Shown: positions 1 through 6,428 of the stretch, in pieces
How the letters are laid out: every line of letters begins with the position of its first letter
Position numbering within the stretch: the first letter of the stretch is position 1
Assembly: GCF_004208415.1 (NCBI RefSeq)
Contig: NZ_CP035758.1
Location: forward strand, 6,758,001-6,822,000
Direction: 5' to 3'
Origin: Ktedonosporobacter rubrisoli
GTDB lineage: Bacteria; Chloroflexota; Ktedonobacteria; Ktedonobacterales; Ktedonobacteraceae
DNA: 64,000 nucleotides
The notes under the pieces: generated by a model
Seen by the model: only the letters and a program-made list of their open reading frames with translations
Database searches by the model: none
What the model was told of the DNA's origin: nothing
Made by a program: the position numbers and the translations under genes

Positions 1-293
1 TGGCCGTCTAAGGCCGGCGCGTTGAGATAGAGATCGCTAAACTCGGTCTCGCGGCGCGGACAGATCTGCGTGAGCTGATAGCCATCGGGCAAGGTGAGCC
101 GATAGCGCTGGCAGCGGGTGCGCGGGATAATTTCCTGGCGCGTTGTGCCAGCTGGTAGCGTGATGATGCAGCGCTCAGGTAGTTCGAGAATAGAGCATCC
201 ATGTTCAATTAAGACGCTCGCTGCCTGTTGGCGCAGGTGCGGCAGTGTGACAATCTCAAATGGCTCGGGGATAGTATGCGTCTCCACATCCAT
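1..293 (-). CDS. Hypothetical protein, N-terminal part, runs off the left edge
   Basis: An open frame starts at an ATG ending at 293 and stays open to base 1, giving 97 codons with no stop. GGGAGG lies 8 bases upstream of the ATG, which supports this start. The product begins MDVETHTIPEPFEIVTL and contains a Thr/Arg-rich middle (TLPAGTTRQEI). I see no membrane segment or catalytic motif and do not recognise a family. It follows the small protein at 358-579, the response regulator and another small protein on the same strand, so it may be the fourth gene of that operon. The C-terminus lies outside the window. Confidence 0.6.
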   Translation of the reverse strand, partial: MDVETHTIPEPFEIVTLPHLRQQAASVLIEHGCSILELPERCIITLPAGTTRQEIIPRTRCQRYRLTLPDGYQLTQICPRRETEFSDLYLNAPALDG

Positions 294-357
294 CAAAAGA
301 ACCTCCCAACTCATCCTAAAAAATAAGCTTATATGTAGTATATTACTGATTAAATCG

Positions 358-579
358 CTAAATGGATTCTCGACTGAGAAGGATGTACATGCTTTGATCT
401 TCGTCGTAGATAAAAGCTACGTTCTGCCGGCGCAAATAGTCAAGGCAGATCTCGTAGAGCCGAAAGGAGCGGCCTATGATTTCGGCATCCTCCATACAGT
501 CTGAAAGCTGCATGCTTGCATTGAGGGCACGGAGCACGCTGACGATACGCTCGGTCTGCTCCTTGGCAGTTGTGTTCAT
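358..579 (-). CDS. Small protein, FYYD-type family (copy A)
   Basis: This 73-residue protein has no known function. Its C-terminal half reads LYEICLDYLRRQNVAFIYDED followed by YILL, which lines up with LFKQCHRWLQ..VPFYYDEQE..YLL in the protein at 1095-1364 and with the one at 17528-17881. The N-terminal part shares an L.ALN.. helix with the same two proteins. The start ATG overlaps the stop of the response regulator by four bases (ATGA), so translation is probably coupled and the two products may act together. I infer a small mostly helical partner or adaptor. The family is defined only from this window. Confidence 0.75.
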   Translation of the reverse strand: MNTTAKEQTERIVSVLRALNASMQLSDCMEDAEIIGRSFRLYEICLDYLRRQNVAFIYDEDQSMYILLSRESI

Positions 580-1016
580 GATGTTCTTCTTTCCTCACAT
601 TTTTTGGGACTAACTTCCATACAATAGCGCCAGGCCATGTAGAGGATTTCTTGCGTAGTGCTGGGCTTACTAATCCACGCTTGCACACCTGCTAAGCGCC
701 CTTTCAAGCGCTCAAGGATACCGTTACAGCGTGAATGCATGACGAGTTTCGTGTTGTCAAAAGTTGGCTGCTTCCTGAGCCAGCGTGCAACCTGATAGCC
801 GTCCATGCGCGGCATGATCAGGTCCAGGAAAATGAGGCGCGGCACAGGGCCACCGTCATGTAGCCAGCGCAGCATACTGAAGCCGTCTGCGAAGCTACGC
901 ACGTTATATCCAGCGCGGCGTAAGGTAAATTCGAGGATCAAGCATACCATTTGAGAATCGTCGGCGATCAAGATCAGTGGCGCTTCTTGCTGTTGGATGT
1001 AAGATTGCTCAAGCAT
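576..1016 (-). CDS. Single-domain response regulator (CheY-like receiver)
   Basis: This 146-residue protein is a lone receiver domain with a short tail. The acidic pair is in LILIADDSQM near residues 17-21, the phospho-acceptor Asp is in LIFLDLIMPRMDGY near residue 64, and the conserved Lys is in ISKPST. There is no DNA-binding output domain, so it should signal by protein contact, like PilG or CheY types. The start at 1016 is chosen because GAGGAAAG sits just upstream; a longer ATG start at 1037 has no comparable site. It overlaps the next gene by ATGA and follows the small protein at 1095-1364. No kinase is adjacent. Confidence 0.88.
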   Translation of the reverse strand: MLEQSYIQQQEAPLILIADDSQMVCLILEFTLRRAGYNVRSFADGFSMLRWLHDGGPVPRLIFLDLIMPRMDGYQVARWLRKQPTFDNTKLVMHSRCNGILERLKGRLAGVQAWISKPSTTQEILYMAWRYCMEVSPKKCEERRTS

Positions 1017-1094
1017 TTCTTTCCTCACTGCTAGCATAATGCCAGCGCACTTTCGACAACACTACGTTAGTTTGAGCATACAAGCAGACGAATA

Positions 1095-1364
1095 TTATAG
1101 TTTTTTGGTTTCCATCTCTGGAACAGCCTGGATGATGACGAGTAGGTAGAGGTGCTCTTGCTCGTCGTAGTAGAATGGGACGCCGCTGCGCTGCAGCCAG
1201 CGATGGCACTGCTTGAACAGGTTATCGGCTACGCGCTTTTCATCAGGCAGGTTGGCACACATGATTTGCAGTAAGCGCGCCTGATTAAGCTGGTCAAGAA
1301 TCCGCAAAATCTGTGGGCGCTCAGGTATGACGTGGCTGCGGTGGGTGCTTTCTTTGTTCGCCAT
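1095..1364 (-). CDS. Small protein, FYYD-type family (copy B)
   Basis: This 89-residue protein is the closest match in the window to the protein at 17528-17881. Shared features are ILDQLNQA, then LFKQCHRWLQ, then VPFYYDEQE and YLL. The start at 1364 follows AAGGAGAAGGAACTT; an upstream in-frame ATG at 1394 lacks this support. The gene lies 78 bases upstream of the response regulator on the same strand and is probably the first gene of a four-gene operon (1095-1364, 576-1016, 358-579, 1-293). Function is unknown. The conserved aromatic FYYD stretch and flanking helices suggest a compact fold or a binding surface, which is inference. Confidence 0.72.
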   Translation of the reverse strand: MANKESTHRSHVIPERPQILRILDQLNQARLLQIMCANLPDEKRVADNLFKQCHRWLQRSGVPFYYDEQEHLYLLVIIQAVPEMETKKL

Positions 1365-1521
1365 AAGTTCCTTCTCCTTACTGTCTTTACCCATATATCG
1401 TACTTCATATATTTTAAGAAGTACAGAGGGACTATACAGATTACAGCTGCAATTGTGCCTTCGCTCTTCCACAGGTTCAATCCTATGACTCTACCCCCAC
1501 TGTCATAGAGTGCAAGCCACT

Positions 1522-1530
1522 TGCTATAAT
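1522..1530 (+). promoter_or_regulatory. Extended -10 promoter element for the first XRE gene
   Basis: TGCTATAAT matches an extended -10 (TGnTATAAT). It lies about 30 bases before the ATG at 1561. No good -35 is visible, which is usual when the extended -10 is present. The second XRE gene has the same arrangement at 2002-2010. Confidence 0.5.
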
Positions 1531-1560
1531 ACAAGTTAATTTCATAGGTTGAGGCCCAAG

Positions 1561-1800
1561 ATGATCAGGTTGAAAGTCAAAGAAGTTGCTACTGCAAAGG
1601 GATTTGGGCAAGGTAAACTAATGCGGCGAGCAGATATCGATGTTAAAACATTGCAGCGTATCTATCGTAACCCCTATGCCGAGATCAGCACATTTACCCT
1701 TGACAAATTAGCCCTGGCCTTAAACGTTGATGTGCGTGAGCTTATTGAGAGTGTTCCTGACGACCCGCAAGAGCAGGCTGTCCTTCAGCCTGAAGAATAA
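1561..1800 (+). CDS. XRE/Cro-type helix-turn-helix regulator, copy 1
   Basis: This 79-residue DNA-binding protein starts MIRLKVKEVATAKG and has an HTH of the Cro/C1 type: KLMRRADIDVKTLQRIYRN, then the family-typical TLDKLALALNVDVREL. The ATG at 1561 follows GAGG at 1551-1554; an in-frame TTG at 1549 is less likely. It is a tandem paralog of the gene at 2041-2274, with starts exactly 480 bases apart. The last third is nearly identical at DNA level between the two (1699-1769 against 2179-2249, one mismatch in 71), whereas the recognition helices differ. The two probably bind different operators. It is divergent from the small protein and response regulator operon. Confidence 0.85.
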   Translation: MIRLKVKEVATAKGFGQGKLMRRADIDVKTLQRIYRNPYAEISTFTLDKLALALNVDVRELIESVPDDPQEQAVLQPEE

Positions 1801-1911
1801 ATAACTTGCCATAAAAGCAATCTCCTTACTACTCATATTTGCCATCGGCTTCAATTCTACAAATCTTCTTAAGAACTATAAAAATCATATCATTACATTA
1901 CGAGCATTTAA

Positions 1912-1982
1912 AGTATCAAAGTATTGATACTATCAGAGCACTGATACTAGCAAAGTATTGATACTATCAGAGCATTGATACT
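1912..1982 (+). repeat. Four 17-bp-spaced TGATACT repeats (iteron-like operator array)
   Basis: The octamer TTGATACT or CTGATACT begins at 1924, 1941, 1958 and 1975, an exact 17-base period. Two larger units (1920-1948 and 1954-1982) differ at one position. The array is preceded by the inverted copy AGTATCAA at 1912-1919. It sits immediately upstream of the -10 of the second XRE gene, so an operator array for one of the two XRE proteins is the simplest reading. Plasmid-type iterons have a similar period, but no replication gene is present nearby. Confidence 0.8.
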
Positions 1983-2001
1983 TATGTGGGAATCGGGTTA
2001 T

Positions 2002-2010
2002 TGCTACAAT
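2002..2010 (+). promoter_or_regulatory. Extended -10 promoter element for the second XRE gene
   Basis: TGCTACAAT matches TGnTATAAT with one change. It lies directly downstream of the repeat array and about 30 bases before the GTG at 2041, the same geometry as at 1522-1530. Confidence 0.45.
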
Positions 2011-2040
2011 GGGCACATCAAGATGTTGAAAGTGGCCATT

Positions 2041-2274
2041 GTGATCAGGTTGAGGATTAAAGAAGTTGCCGTAGAGAAAAAGATAAGCATGCGGAAACTG
2101 GCGAAAAATGCAGATATATCCTATAATACCCTTCGCACGATTTATCGCGACCCTTATCGCCAGGTAACAACCACCACTCTTGATAAATTAGCCCTGGCCT
2201 TAAACGTTGATGTGCGTGAGCTTATTGAGAGTGTTCCTGACGACCCGCAGGTCCCTCCCCAGATAGATACATAA
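2041..2274 (+). CDS. XRE/Cro-type helix-turn-helix regulator, copy 2
   Basis: This 77-residue protein is a paralog of the one at 1561-1800. I place the start at GTG 2041 because V-IRLRIKEV aligns with M-IRLKVKEV of copy 1 at exactly 480 bases distance. ATG codons at 1984 and 2023 are in frame, but the first lies upstream of the predicted -10. The HTH reads KLAKNADISYNTLRTIYRD, followed by TLDKLALALNVDVREL. The recognition helix differs from copy 1, while the C-terminal segment is identical. The upstream 17-bp repeats suggest cooperative autoregulation. A hairpin followed by a T-run (2353-2386) lies downstream and can terminate it. Confidence 0.8.
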   Translation: MIRLRIKEVAVEKKISMRKLAKNADISYNTLRTIYRDPYRQVTTTTLDKLALALNVDVRELIESVPDDPQVPPQIDT

Positions 2275-2332
2275 ATATCTACACAAATCCGGTTTTCTCG
2301 CCCGACATTGGCAAAGTGGGAAGGAAACGTTT

Positions 2333-2378
2333 GGGGCTCTGCCCCAAGCCCCGGTTAAGGGCCAGCCCTTAACAATCC
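2333..2378 (+). repeat. Left inverted repeat with two nested hairpins
   Basis: This segment contains two internal palindromes: GGGGC..GCCCC, then GTTAAGGGC-ca-GCCCTTAAC. It ends in AATCC followed by a T-run at 2379-2385. Its reverse complement matches 2742-2789 except for the hairpin loop and one base. The T-run makes this copy a plausible terminator for the XRE gene. With its mate it also brackets the excisionase-like gene like the ends of a small mobile element. Confidence 0.75.
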
Positions 2379-2447
2379 TTTTTTTGGAGAGCTGGAAAGC
2401 TCTACCTTCAGGTGAAGCATAATTGACGAATATTTATTAATTTGCTA

Positions 2448-2470
2448 TTTTATCCTTAATTAGGATAAAA
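2448..2470 (+). promoter_or_regulatory. Palindromic operator upstream of the excisionase-like gene
   Basis: TTTTATCCT and AGGATAAAA form perfect 9-bp inverted arms around the spacer TAATT. The site lies 20 bases before the start codon at 2490 and is placed to control that gene. Autoregulation by the encoded HTH protein is an inference. Confidence 0.6.
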
Positions 2471-2489
2471 GCTAGCAGGTGCCATATTT

Positions 2490-2690
2490 ATGTCAACAAA
2501 GATCCCTATTAGCGCAAAAGAAGCTGCAAAGATGTTAGGTGTTACGCCCCGAACCGTGATACGCCTTGTAGAACGTAATGAGCTTCCTGGCTTCAAGGTT
2601 GGAGATGTGTGGCGCTTTTACCGCGAAGATATTCAGCATTACATTGATGCCCAGATGCGAGGGCGCAACCCTGATCAATTTGAGGATTAA
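2490..2690 (+). CDS. Excisionase/MerR-like helix-turn-helix protein
   Basis: This 66-residue protein is almost entirely one excisionase-family HTH domain: ISAKEAAKMLGVTPRTVIRLVE, then the wing ELPGFKVGDVWRFYREDI. Such domains bind DNA in Xis proteins, in small regulators and in toxin-antitoxin or defence loci. The start follows AGGT with 9 bases spacing. It is enclosed by a 46-48 bp inverted repeat (2333-2378 and 2742-2789) and preceded by a 9-bp-arm palindrome. Its last codons and stop overlap a stretch (2671-2702) that resembles the first 32 bases of the XRE genes, so the gene seems to have been joined to a relic of a third XRE copy. No integrase is present. Confidence 0.85.
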   Translation: MSTKIPISAKEAAKMLGVTPRTVIRLVERNELPGFKVGDVWRFYREDIQHYIDAQMRGRNPDQFED

Positions 2691-2741
2691 AGAAGCTGCC
2701 GCCTCTAGCTCTCACATAAGGCTTTCCAACTTATTAAAACG

Positions 2742-2789
2742 GGATTGTTAAGGGCCTCCGCCCTTAACCGGGGCTTGGGGCAGCGCCCC
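2742..2789 (-). repeat. Right inverted repeat with two nested hairpins
   Basis: This is the inverted mate of 2333-2378. It contains GTTAAGGGC-ctcc-GCCCTTAAC and then CCGGGGCTTGGGGC with GCCCC. Read on the minus strand it is followed by CCCGTTTTAAT, a weaker T-run than the left copy. Together the two copies delimit about 457 bases around one HTH gene. Confidence 0.75.
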
Positions 2790-3440
2790 ATTACCTTCTT
2801 CATTAGCCCAAACTAGCAATCGGTGCCGGAAGGTGCCGGGCTTTTGGGCGCTGGTGCCGCATGCTGGCACCCATATAAACTGGCACTACAGGCCGCTTTA
2901 TGCCATACGAGTGCCGGGGTGCCGCGTTTTGACAGGTTTTTTTTATTTACACGTTTTTGCTTTCAATTTTTGCCGGTCTACTAAATTCTTGTATTTACCC
3001 GGCACTCCCGGCACTACTAGTCAGAAGAAATAGAGATAAAGTGGCGCTAGAAGCGGTTTCACACTATAGGCAAACACAAAAATATGCCAAATTTTGCCCG
3101 GCACTCGTTGGGAACAGAAAATAGGGCTCCGCAAGCTCTAGAGGCAGCTTGAGCCATAGGTGCCGCATAAAAAGGCTGCCCGGCACCTCCCGGCACCACC
3201 GTGTGCATATTGGACTGCTCACTACCCGAACATTTTATCAGGCGGGTATGCTGTGCCAGCAATCCCCACATGCGAACCGAGCGCAGGCTAGTCGCGGACC
3301 CGCGCACAAATTTGCCTCCTGTTGCTAGCATCTGCCAACTGATGTACAATCCTTGTGTCAGGAACCAGACTACTCGTAATATCCACCCGATATAGCATTC
3401 AGCAAAAGGCGCAAAATCACACATTAAGATTAGAAACATT
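2790..3440. repeat. Non-coding stretch rich in GGTGCCGG/CCGGCACC motifs
   Basis: I see no convincing gene here. From about 2820 to 3200 the hexamers TGCCGG, GTGCCG and their complements recur roughly a dozen times in both orientations (for example near 2821, 2832, 2852, 2911, 2919, 2998, 3008, 3098, 3160, 3180 and 3191). Several pairs could form short hairpins. The remainder up to 3440 is the leader of the copper-resistance gene, without a clear SD or promoter. The motif density is far above the surrounding DNA and suggests a decayed repeat or a protein-binding region. Confidence 0.5.
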
Positions 3441-5468
3441 ATGCAACAGCGACGCTTACTGATATTCGTATCAGCACTTATCTTGAGTATCCTCATGTTT
3501 TTCTGCACATCGGCGCTCTACCCCCCGCCGGTGGCATCCGCACACGCCTTTGTCATTGGCTCCAATCCTGTCGATGGCGCCACCATCAACGCAGCTCCTA
3601 ACGTGGTGCGTATCTACTTTAACGCACCAGTGAGCACGCTGAGCACAGTTCATGTCTACGCAATTGAGAACGGCCAGCTTGTTGACGTGAGCGCGGCACC
3701 CGCCTCTATCTCTCCTACCGATGCGCGCGAGCTGGACACGCCGCTCAAGTCGCCTGGTAGCCTGCCCCAGGGCAGTTACGAAATAAAATGGATGGCGGTA
3801 GCCAGCAATGACGGTCACACAACCTATGGCGTCATCGGCTTTGATGTAGGTTACTCAAGCATGGGCCTGCCCGGCACAACAACGCTCGGACCCACTACCA
3901 GCAACAATCTGGATGGTGCAGGGGGTATTCGCACGCTCAACTTCCTTGGCGTGCTCTCGATTATCTGGGACTGGCTGATCCTGGGAGCGCTAACGCTCTG
4001 GGTTGGCATGCTCGTCATAGAAAAGATCATCGTGGCCCGCACAGAACGGGTTTCGGATCTGCTTAGATTCACGCTGCGCCCGGGCCATTCTCTTCACTGG
4101 CTCTGTCTGTCAGCGCTGCTCTGTGGCGAGGTTGTCGCGCTAGTCTTGCGCAATAGTCGACTATCGCAGGCGCTCGATAGCGGCTTTAACCTCAGCAACC
4201 TGCTACGCCTGGTCAGCGACACTACCTATGGGCACATCTGGCTGGCGCGCATCGTCCTGCTTCTCATCGGCCTGGGCTTTCTCTACTGGCTCAAGCAAAC
4301 TGCCGATAGCAAAGACGAAGATGAGGCCGGCAACGTACCGGCGCCGCGCCCACTTCAGCGTTCAAGCTCCGGACGCCAATCGGGCACCCAGGAGTTTCAT
4401 CCCACAACCGGCAGCCTCACCAGAGAGCGGGTCGAGATGGAAGAGAAAGCAGCAAGCCGCCCGTTGCCACCCTATACTTTCCTGTGGCTTATTCTGACCG
4501 GCCTGCTCCTGCTGACCTACGCCCTGACCGGCAACGCCTCACAGGTATTCCGGCCGCATATCAGCGCCATCATCTTCGACTGGCTCTATCTGACTGCTCA
4601 AGGCATTTGGTTTGGCGGCCTGGCCTACCTGGGCTACATGCTGCTGCCGCGCCTGCCCGGCGATCTGGATCGGCAATCGGCGCCCCTCATCGAGCTGCTG
4701 CAGCGCATCCTACCGGTCTTCCTGGCCGCGATGTGCATTCTGCTGATCAGCGGCTTCTTCCTGGCCGAAGCCAGTATTACTAGCATCGACCGGCTGCTCA
4801 ACGATCCCTATGGGCGCACTTTATTGGTACAGAGCGCCGTCACCGTGCTTATCCTCCTGCTCAGCCTATACACGCTTTTTGTGTTGCGGCCCAGGATCAC
4901 GCGACAGGTCCTCTTGCTTCCAGTTGTTGAACCCGAGCTCCCTGCCCGGCGCATGCGCCAATCGGCCTTGGAGCAAAGCTGGCGCACCTTGAAAGGCCTG
5001 GTCAATACGCAAGCTATCATGGGAGCAGGCGTACTACTTTGTGCCGCATTTATGACATTCTATGCGCCGCCTATCGTCTTTCCCAACATTAACTATGCGG
5101 CCTCGTCTTCGTCGCCATCAGCCAGCAGCACGGGAAGTACCCAGAGCAAACAGGTTGGCGATCTACATCTCACCCTGAATGTCTTACCTGGCAAGCTCAA
5201 TCGCGAAAACAGCGTCGTCCTGCTGATCACCGATAGCAATGGCAACCCTATCACCGACGCCAAGGTTAGCCTGAGCACCAACATGGTCATTATGAACATG
5301 GGTACGGCACATAAGACCATCGAGAGTGGGAATCCGCTCTACGTAGCCACCTTTGACAAACGCCAGGCCTTTAGCATGGCCGGCCAGTGGTCAATTGACC
5401 TCACAATTCAGCGTCCCGGCCACGATTCCGTACAGACCAGGTTCCTGGTCATGCTGCAATCAGCGTAA
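3441..5468 (+). CDS. CopC-CopD-YtkA fusion, copper-handling membrane protein
   Basis: This 675-residue protein starts with a signal/anchor segment (about residues 6-32). The CopC domain begins right after it at SAHAFVIGSNP, whose His is the expected N-terminal copper ligand, and it keeps the SNDGHTTYG motif near residues 121-129. A CopD-like multi-helix membrane region follows (about 170-545), interrupted by a hydrophilic loop near 280-345. The C-terminal 110 residues resemble a YtkA-like extracellular beta domain with Met-rich MVIMNMG. CopC-CopD fusions such as YcnJ take up or handle periplasmic copper; the third domain is an extra. No SD is obvious at the ATG. The gene stands alone between the accessory region and the efflux operon, and a hairpin terminator follows. 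Confidence 0.85.
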   Translation: MQQRRLLIFVSALILSILMFFCTSALYPPPVASAHAFVIGSNPVDGATINAAPNVVRIYFNAPVSTLSTVHVYAIENGQLVDVSAAPASISPTDARELDTPLKSPGSLPQGSYEIKWMAVASNDGHTTYGVIGFDVGYSSMGLPGTTTLGPTTSNNLDGAGGIRTLNFLGVLSIIWDWLILGALTLWVGMLVIEKIIVARTERVSDLLRFTLRPGHSLHWLCLSALLCGEVVALVLRNSRLSQALDSGFNLSNLLRLVSDTTYGHIWLARIVLLLIGLGFLYWLKQTADSKDEDEAGNVPAPRPLQRSSSGRQSGTQEFHPTTGSLTRERVEMEEKAASRPLPPYTFLWLILTGLLLLTYALTGNASQVFRPHISAIIFDWLYLTAQGIWFGGLAYLGYMLLPRLPGDLDRQSAPLIELLQRILPVFLAAMCILLISGFFLAEASITSIDRLLNDPYGRTLLVQSAVTVLILLLSLYTLFVLRPRITRQVLLLPVVEPELPARRMRQSALEQSWRTLKGLVNTQAIMGAGVLLCAAFMTFYAPPIVFPNINYAASSSSPSASSTGSTQSKQVGDLHLTLNVLPGKLNRENSVVLLITDSNGNPITDAKVSLSTNMVIMNMGTAHKTIESGNPLYVATFDKRQAFSMAGQWSIDLTIQRPGHDSVQTRFLVMLQSA

Positions 5469-5472
5469 AGCA

Positions 5473-5500
5473 AGGGCGGTGCCAGTCATCGCCCTTTCCA
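5473..5500 (+). terminator. Hairpin terminator after the CopC-CopD gene
   Basis: AAGGGCG and CGCCCTT form a 7-bp stem over an 11-base loop, starting a few bases after the stop codon and ending in TTTCC. The T-run is short, so efficiency is uncertain. Confidence 0.5.
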
Positions 5501-5641
5501 CCTCCGATAACCTTTAATCTCTCACAACGATACAATCATCATAGTATTGCCTGAAAACGAAATCAAACAATCTCTTTTCCCTATGCTCTGCCCTTTGCTC
5601 CGTAATGTCTCAGCAAGGCGGCAAAAAGAGCGTTTCTGGAC

Positions 5642-5670
5642 TTGACAAGGTTTTTTTCCCTGATTATACT
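5642..5670 (+). promoter_or_regulatory. Near-consensus sigma-70-type promoter of the efflux operon
   Basis: TTGACA (5642-5647) and TATACT (5665-5670) are separated by exactly 17 bases. It lies 57 bases before the GTG of the TetR gene. The palindrome at 5691-5702 lies just downstream, around +15 to +25, where a bound repressor would block transcription. Confidence 0.8.
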
Positions 5671-5690
5671 GCAAGCAGCCCTGAATTTAA

Positions 5691-5702
5691 CTAACTAGTT
5701 AG
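5691..5702 (+). promoter_or_regulatory. Perfect 12-bp palindrome, likely TetR operator
   Basis: CTAACTAGTTAG is its own reverse complement and sits between the promoter and the ribosome site of the TetR gene. TetR-family regulators usually bind such palindromes in their own promoters, so autorepression of the whole operon is likely. Confidence 0.65.
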
Positions 5703-5726
5703 ATTGAGAAAAGGAGAGCGTGCAAC

Positions 5727-6395
5727 GTGTCTGAACGGCGCAAGGGGCGTACTCATGACGCAGAAGGCGCGAAAGAAGCCATTATCAATGCGGCTGAGCA
5801 GGCCTTTGCCGATAAGGGCTTTAGTGGAGCGCGCATCGACGCTATTGCCGAGGCTTCGGGCTATAATAAGAGCCTGATCTTCCACTATTTCGAGGACAAA
5901 CTGGGCCTCTACAGCGCCGTCATCAAGCACATCAAAGAGCATGGTGAAGATTCATATGGGCACCTCTTCGCAAGCTATGCCTCAGAAGAAGTTATTCTGC
6001 GTGACGTCCAAACGTTCAGGACCTTTCTTGCCGAATGTGTAAGAATCTCCTTCGACTTTTTTGTTGCGCACCCCAATGTTTTGCGCATCTTTACCTGGGA
6101 AATGGCCGAGGGCTGGCACACATTCAACCTTATGATAACCCGCTTCAACCGCAACCCGTCCGGGCACGCCGGGCGGCTCTTCCGCCACGCCCAGGAGCGG
6201 GGTTACGTACGCCCTACGCATAACCCGGCCATGCTGGTAGTCATGGCCCTTGGCATCTGTCAATTTTATCTCACCTCTATTCCGCGCTATCAGGCAATCT
6301 TCAAAGACGAGGACTTCACATCGCCTGAAGCGCTGGCGGAGGCCCGCGAACAAATCACCGAATTTGTTGTTCGTGGCATTATGGCTGATTCCTGA
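5727..6395 (+). CDS. TetR-family transcriptional regulator
   Basis: This 222-residue protein has a typical TetR N-terminal HTH: AIINAAEQAFADKGFSGARIDAIAEASGYNKS in two overlapping pieces, then LIFHYFEDKLGLY. The rest is a helical ligand-binding region. The GTG start at 5727 is preceded by AAGGAGAG at 8 bases, a strong site. It is the first gene of an operon with an MFS drug exporter, a membrane-fusion protein and a small coiled-coil membrane protein, and it likely represses all four through the palindrome at 5691-5702. The inducer cannot be predicted from sequence. Confidence 0.92.
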   Translation: MSERRKGRTHDAEGAKEAIINAAEQAFADKGFSGARIDAIAEASGYNKSLIFHYFEDKLGLYSAVIKHIKEHGEDSYGHLFASYASEEVILRDVQTFRTFLAECVRISFDFFVAHPNVLRIFTWEMAEGWHTFNLMITRFNRNPSGHAGRLFRHAQERGYVRPTHNPAMLVVMALGICQFYLTSIPRYQAIFKDEDFTSPEALAEAREQITEFVVRGIMADS

Positions 6396-6428
6396 AAAGT
6401 ACAGATTTAGAGAGAGGAGCTTCACCAG

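Noticed and set aside
1912..1982. CRISPR array or plasmid origin
   Set aside because: The repeat unit is 17 bases with no unique spacers, and no cas or rep gene is nearby. An operator array is more economical.
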